The translations under genes were made by a program, and so were the position numbers. Positions 62,426 through 64,000 of a stretch of 64,000 nucleotides of DNA are shown one piece after another. The notes beneath the pieces are model-generated. The model saw nothing but the letters and a program-made list of their open reading frames with translations. It did no database searches and was not told the DNA's origin. Origin of the DNA: Kitasatospora sp. GP82 (GTDB lineage: Bacteria > Actinomycetota > Actinomycetes > Streptomycetales > Streptomycetaceae); assembly GCF_029892105.1 (NCBI RefSeq), contig NZ_JARZAJ010000013.1:124001-188000 (forward strand). The letters are read 5' to 3'. The stretch's first letter is position 1. Every line of letters begins with the position of its first letter.

Positions 62426-62926
62426 ATGCGAGCTGTGGTGCAGAGGGTGACCGAAGCCAGAGTGACGGTGGACGGCGAGAGCGTCGGATCCATCGAGGGA
62501 CCCGGACTGTGCGTCCTGGTCGGCGTGACGCACGACGACACACCCGCCAAGGCGGCCCAACTGGCCCGCAAACTCTGGACGCTGCGCCTCTTCGACGGCG
62601 GCGGGACCCCCGGGGCCGAAGGGCGCGCCGACGCCGGCCCGGCAGCGCCCGGGGGCGAGCGGGGAAGCCAGGCCGAGCAGTCCTGCTCGGACCTGGGCGC
62701 ACCGCTGCTGGTGATCAGTCAGTTCACGCTGTACGGGGACGCCCGCAAGGGCCGCCGCCCCACCTGGAACGCCGCCGCGCCCGGGCCGCTCGCCGCGCCG
62801 CTGGTGGACACCGTGGTGGCCGAACTCCGGGCGCTCGGCGCCAAGGTGGAGACCGGCCGGTTCGGCGCGGACATGAAGGTGGCACTGGTGAACGACGGAC
62901 CGTTCACCGTTCTACTGGAGGTCTGA
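62426..62926 (+). CDS. dtd: D-aminoacyl-tRNA deacylase
   Basis: DTD removes D-amino acids (and glycine) mischarged on tRNA. The 166-residue product has [17 protein letters not shown] at the N-terminus, [12 protein letters not shown] near 28, the active-site [15 protein letters not shown] near residue 97 and the Gly-Pro site NDGPFT near 155. About 25 extra residues (rich in Gly, Ala and Pro) sit between LRLFDGG and the SQFTLYG motif. The Gly-Pro motif usually reads NDGPVT. Confidence 0.93.
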   Translation: MRAVVQRVTEARVTVDGESVGSIEGPGLCVLVGVTHDDTPAKAAQLARKLWTLRLFDGGGTPGAEGRADAGPAAPGGERGSQAEQSCSDLGAPLLVISQFTLYGDARKGRRPTWNAAAPGPLAAPLVDTVVAELRALGAKVETGRFGADMKVALVNDGPFTVLLEV

Positions 62927-63018
62927 CCGCCAGGCCCGGGCCGGTTGATCTTGCCGGATCAGCGCGCGGCGTTGGGCGCCCGGAAAGATCGGCCGGACAG
63001 GGTCTGAGGCCCGGGCCG
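62927..63018. terminator. Convergent terminator region dtd / ygfZ
   Basis: ggcccgggcc occurs twice (near 62934 and 63009). The two self-complementary copies can pair across the gap, and tgatc-N5-gatca type pairing lies inside. It is a plausible bidirectional terminator. Confidence 0.4.
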
Positions 63019-63990
63019 CTACTGCGGCACGACGACCTCCTGCGCGGCCGGCACCGTACCGGCCAGCAGCGGCACGTCCACCGGGACGTTCCGCTTGACG
63101 ATCGCCAGCGCGATCGGACCCAGCTCGTGGTGCCGGGCCGAGGAGGTCACGAAGCCGAGCGCGCGGCCGTCCGGATCGCTCGCCAGCCGGATCTCCGTAC
63201 CGTGCGGAGGCAGCGTCTCCTCCAGGCCGTCCAGGTGCAGGAAGACCAGGCGGCGCGGCGGGCGGCCGAGGTTGTGCACCCGGGCGACCGTCTCCTGCCC
63301 CCGGTAGCAGCCCTTCTGCAGGTGCACGGCGGTGGTCAGCCAGTCCACCTCGTGCGGGATGGTGCGGTGGTCGGTCTCGAAGCCGAGGCGCGGACGGTGC
63401 GCCTCGATCCGCAGTGCCTCGTACGCCCAGATCCCGGCGGCCGGACCGTAACCGGCGGCGCGCTTGTCCAGCTCCGCGCGCGGGACGAACAGCTCGCGCC
63501 CGTAAGGGAGTTCGCGTACCGCTGCGGCGCCCTCGGGCGAGACGGTGGACCCGGCGGGCAGGTGGACCACCGCGTAGTCGGCGGTCGCGTCCGTGACCTC
63601 CACCCGGTAGAAGAACTTCATGCTCTCCAGATAGGCGATCAGCGCCTGCTGGGTGCCCGGCTCGACGTGTGCCCAGACCGTGCTGCCGTCGTCCACCAGG
63701 TAGAGGGCGTGCTCGACATGCCCGTGCGGGGAGAGGATCAGCGCCTCGGTGGCCTGCTGCGGCGGGAGCTGGCTGACGTGCTGGGTGAGCAGCAGGTGCA
63801 GCCAGGAGAGCCGGTCCTCGCCGGTGACGGTGACCACGCCGCGGTGCGAGAGGTCGACGAAGCCCTCCCCGGCCGCCAGACGGCGCTGCTCGCGGAAGAT
63901 GTCGCCGTAGTGGGCGGCCACGCCCTCGTCGGGTCCCTCTGCGGGGACGGCACCGGGCAGGGCAAGCAACGGGCTCTTGGTACCGGTCAT
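63019..63990 (-). CDS. ygfZ: YgfZ/GcvT-type folate-binding protein
   Basis: The 323-residue product is YgfZ-like (COG0354), a tetrahydrofolate-binding protein that helps maintain certain iron-sulfur enzymes. Marks are GFVDLSHRGVVTVTGEDRLSWLH (landmark TGEDRLSWLH near residue 57), EALRIEAHRPRLGFETD near 192, and the diagnostic KGCYRGQETVAR near 228 with its conserved Cys, followed by NLGRPPRRLV. It lies close to the folate genes but in a separate unit. Confidence 0.93.
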   Translation of the reverse strand: MTGTKSPLLALPGAVPAEGPDEGVAAHYGDIFREQRRLAAGEGFVDLSHRGVVTVTGEDRLSWLHLLLTQHVSQLPPQQATEALILSPHGHVEHALYLVDDGSTVWAHVEPGTQQALIAYLESMKFFYRVEVTDATADYAVVHLPAGSTVSPEGAAAVRELPYGRELFVPRAELDKRAAGYGPAAGIWAYEALRIEAHRPRLGFETDHRTIPHEVDWLTTAVHLQKGCYRGQETVARVHNLGRPPRRLVFLHLDGLEETLPPHGTEIRLASDPDGRALGFVTSSARHHELGPIALAIVKRNVPVDVPLLAGTVPAAQEVVVPQ

Positions 63991-64000
63991 ACCGGCCAGC

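Overview
The window is chromosomal core DNA from a streptomycete (Streptomyces, Kitasatospora or a close relative). This rests on very high GC with GC-biased third codon positions, frequent GTG and TTG starts, actinobacterial families (DUF3027, DUF2771, DUF3180, DUF3263, DUF4031, DUF2342), the futalosine menaquinone genes mqnB/mqnD, a groEL2-cold-shock-MoaD-thrC block, DasR-type, CIRCE and DmdR1-type operators, CdgB and RsiG. I see no rRNA, tRNA, CRISPR array, prophage or intact transposon.

Layout. 1-6.4 kb: a GHKL ATPase (cut by the window edge), DUF3027, an MFS permease, DUF2771, then overlapping mqnB-mqnD and a long cold-shock protein. 6.8-11.4 kb: a membrane-anchored esterase, a small membrane protein, a HAD phosphatase, the stump of a siderophore ABC ATPase followed by an intact siderophore-binding lipoprotein, and a membrane protein. 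11.7-18.6 kb: a helicase-associated protein and an XPB-type helicase, a 53-residue ORF, and a HelD-like RNA-polymerase recycling helicase. 18.7-25.5 kb: cutC, an HD-type hydrolase, a coupled small-gene pair, groEL under two CIRCE operators, a cold-shock gene, a MoaD-like sulfur carrier ending in Gly-Gly-Cys, and thrC behind a SAM-I riboswitch. 25.8-29.6 kb: gpgS, otsA, otsB (compatible solutes) and DUF3263. 29.7-36.5 kb: a cupin, a decayed insertion-sequence end, a DeoR regulator facing a SIS isomerase, then nagK-nagA (two DasR-like sites) and a class II aldolase whose ribosome site lies in an 18-bp hairpin, then a CBM-type membrane protein. 36.6-41.4 kb: the diguanylate cyclase cdgB, a flavin reductase, arfB, a hypothetical gene and terD.

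41.5-64 kb: a housekeeping block with DUF3180, folK-folB-NTF2-folP, a DUF2156 membrane protein, a second copy of the esterase family, folE, ftsH, hpt, tilS, a zinc metalloprotease, dacB, ppa, an iron-boxed heme oxygenase, dodecin, asparaginase, the c-di-GMP-armed anti-sigma factor rsiG, dtd and ygfZ. From memory, the left two thirds resemble the SCO4330-4277 region of S. coelicolor and the right third the SCO3390s-3415 region, so a rearrangement junction may lie near 41.4 kb.

Functional threads: N-acetylglucosamine catabolism (SIS isomerase, nagK, nagA, aldolase), trehalose and glucosylglycerate synthesis, folate synthesis split over two nearby loci, SAM-sensing control of threonine synthase, heat-shock control of groEL, and both a producer (CdgB) and a reader (RsiG) of c-di-GMP. 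Intergenic spaces, mostly left of 44 kb, carry a family of short GC-rich palindromes with a ggggcgcgggg core.
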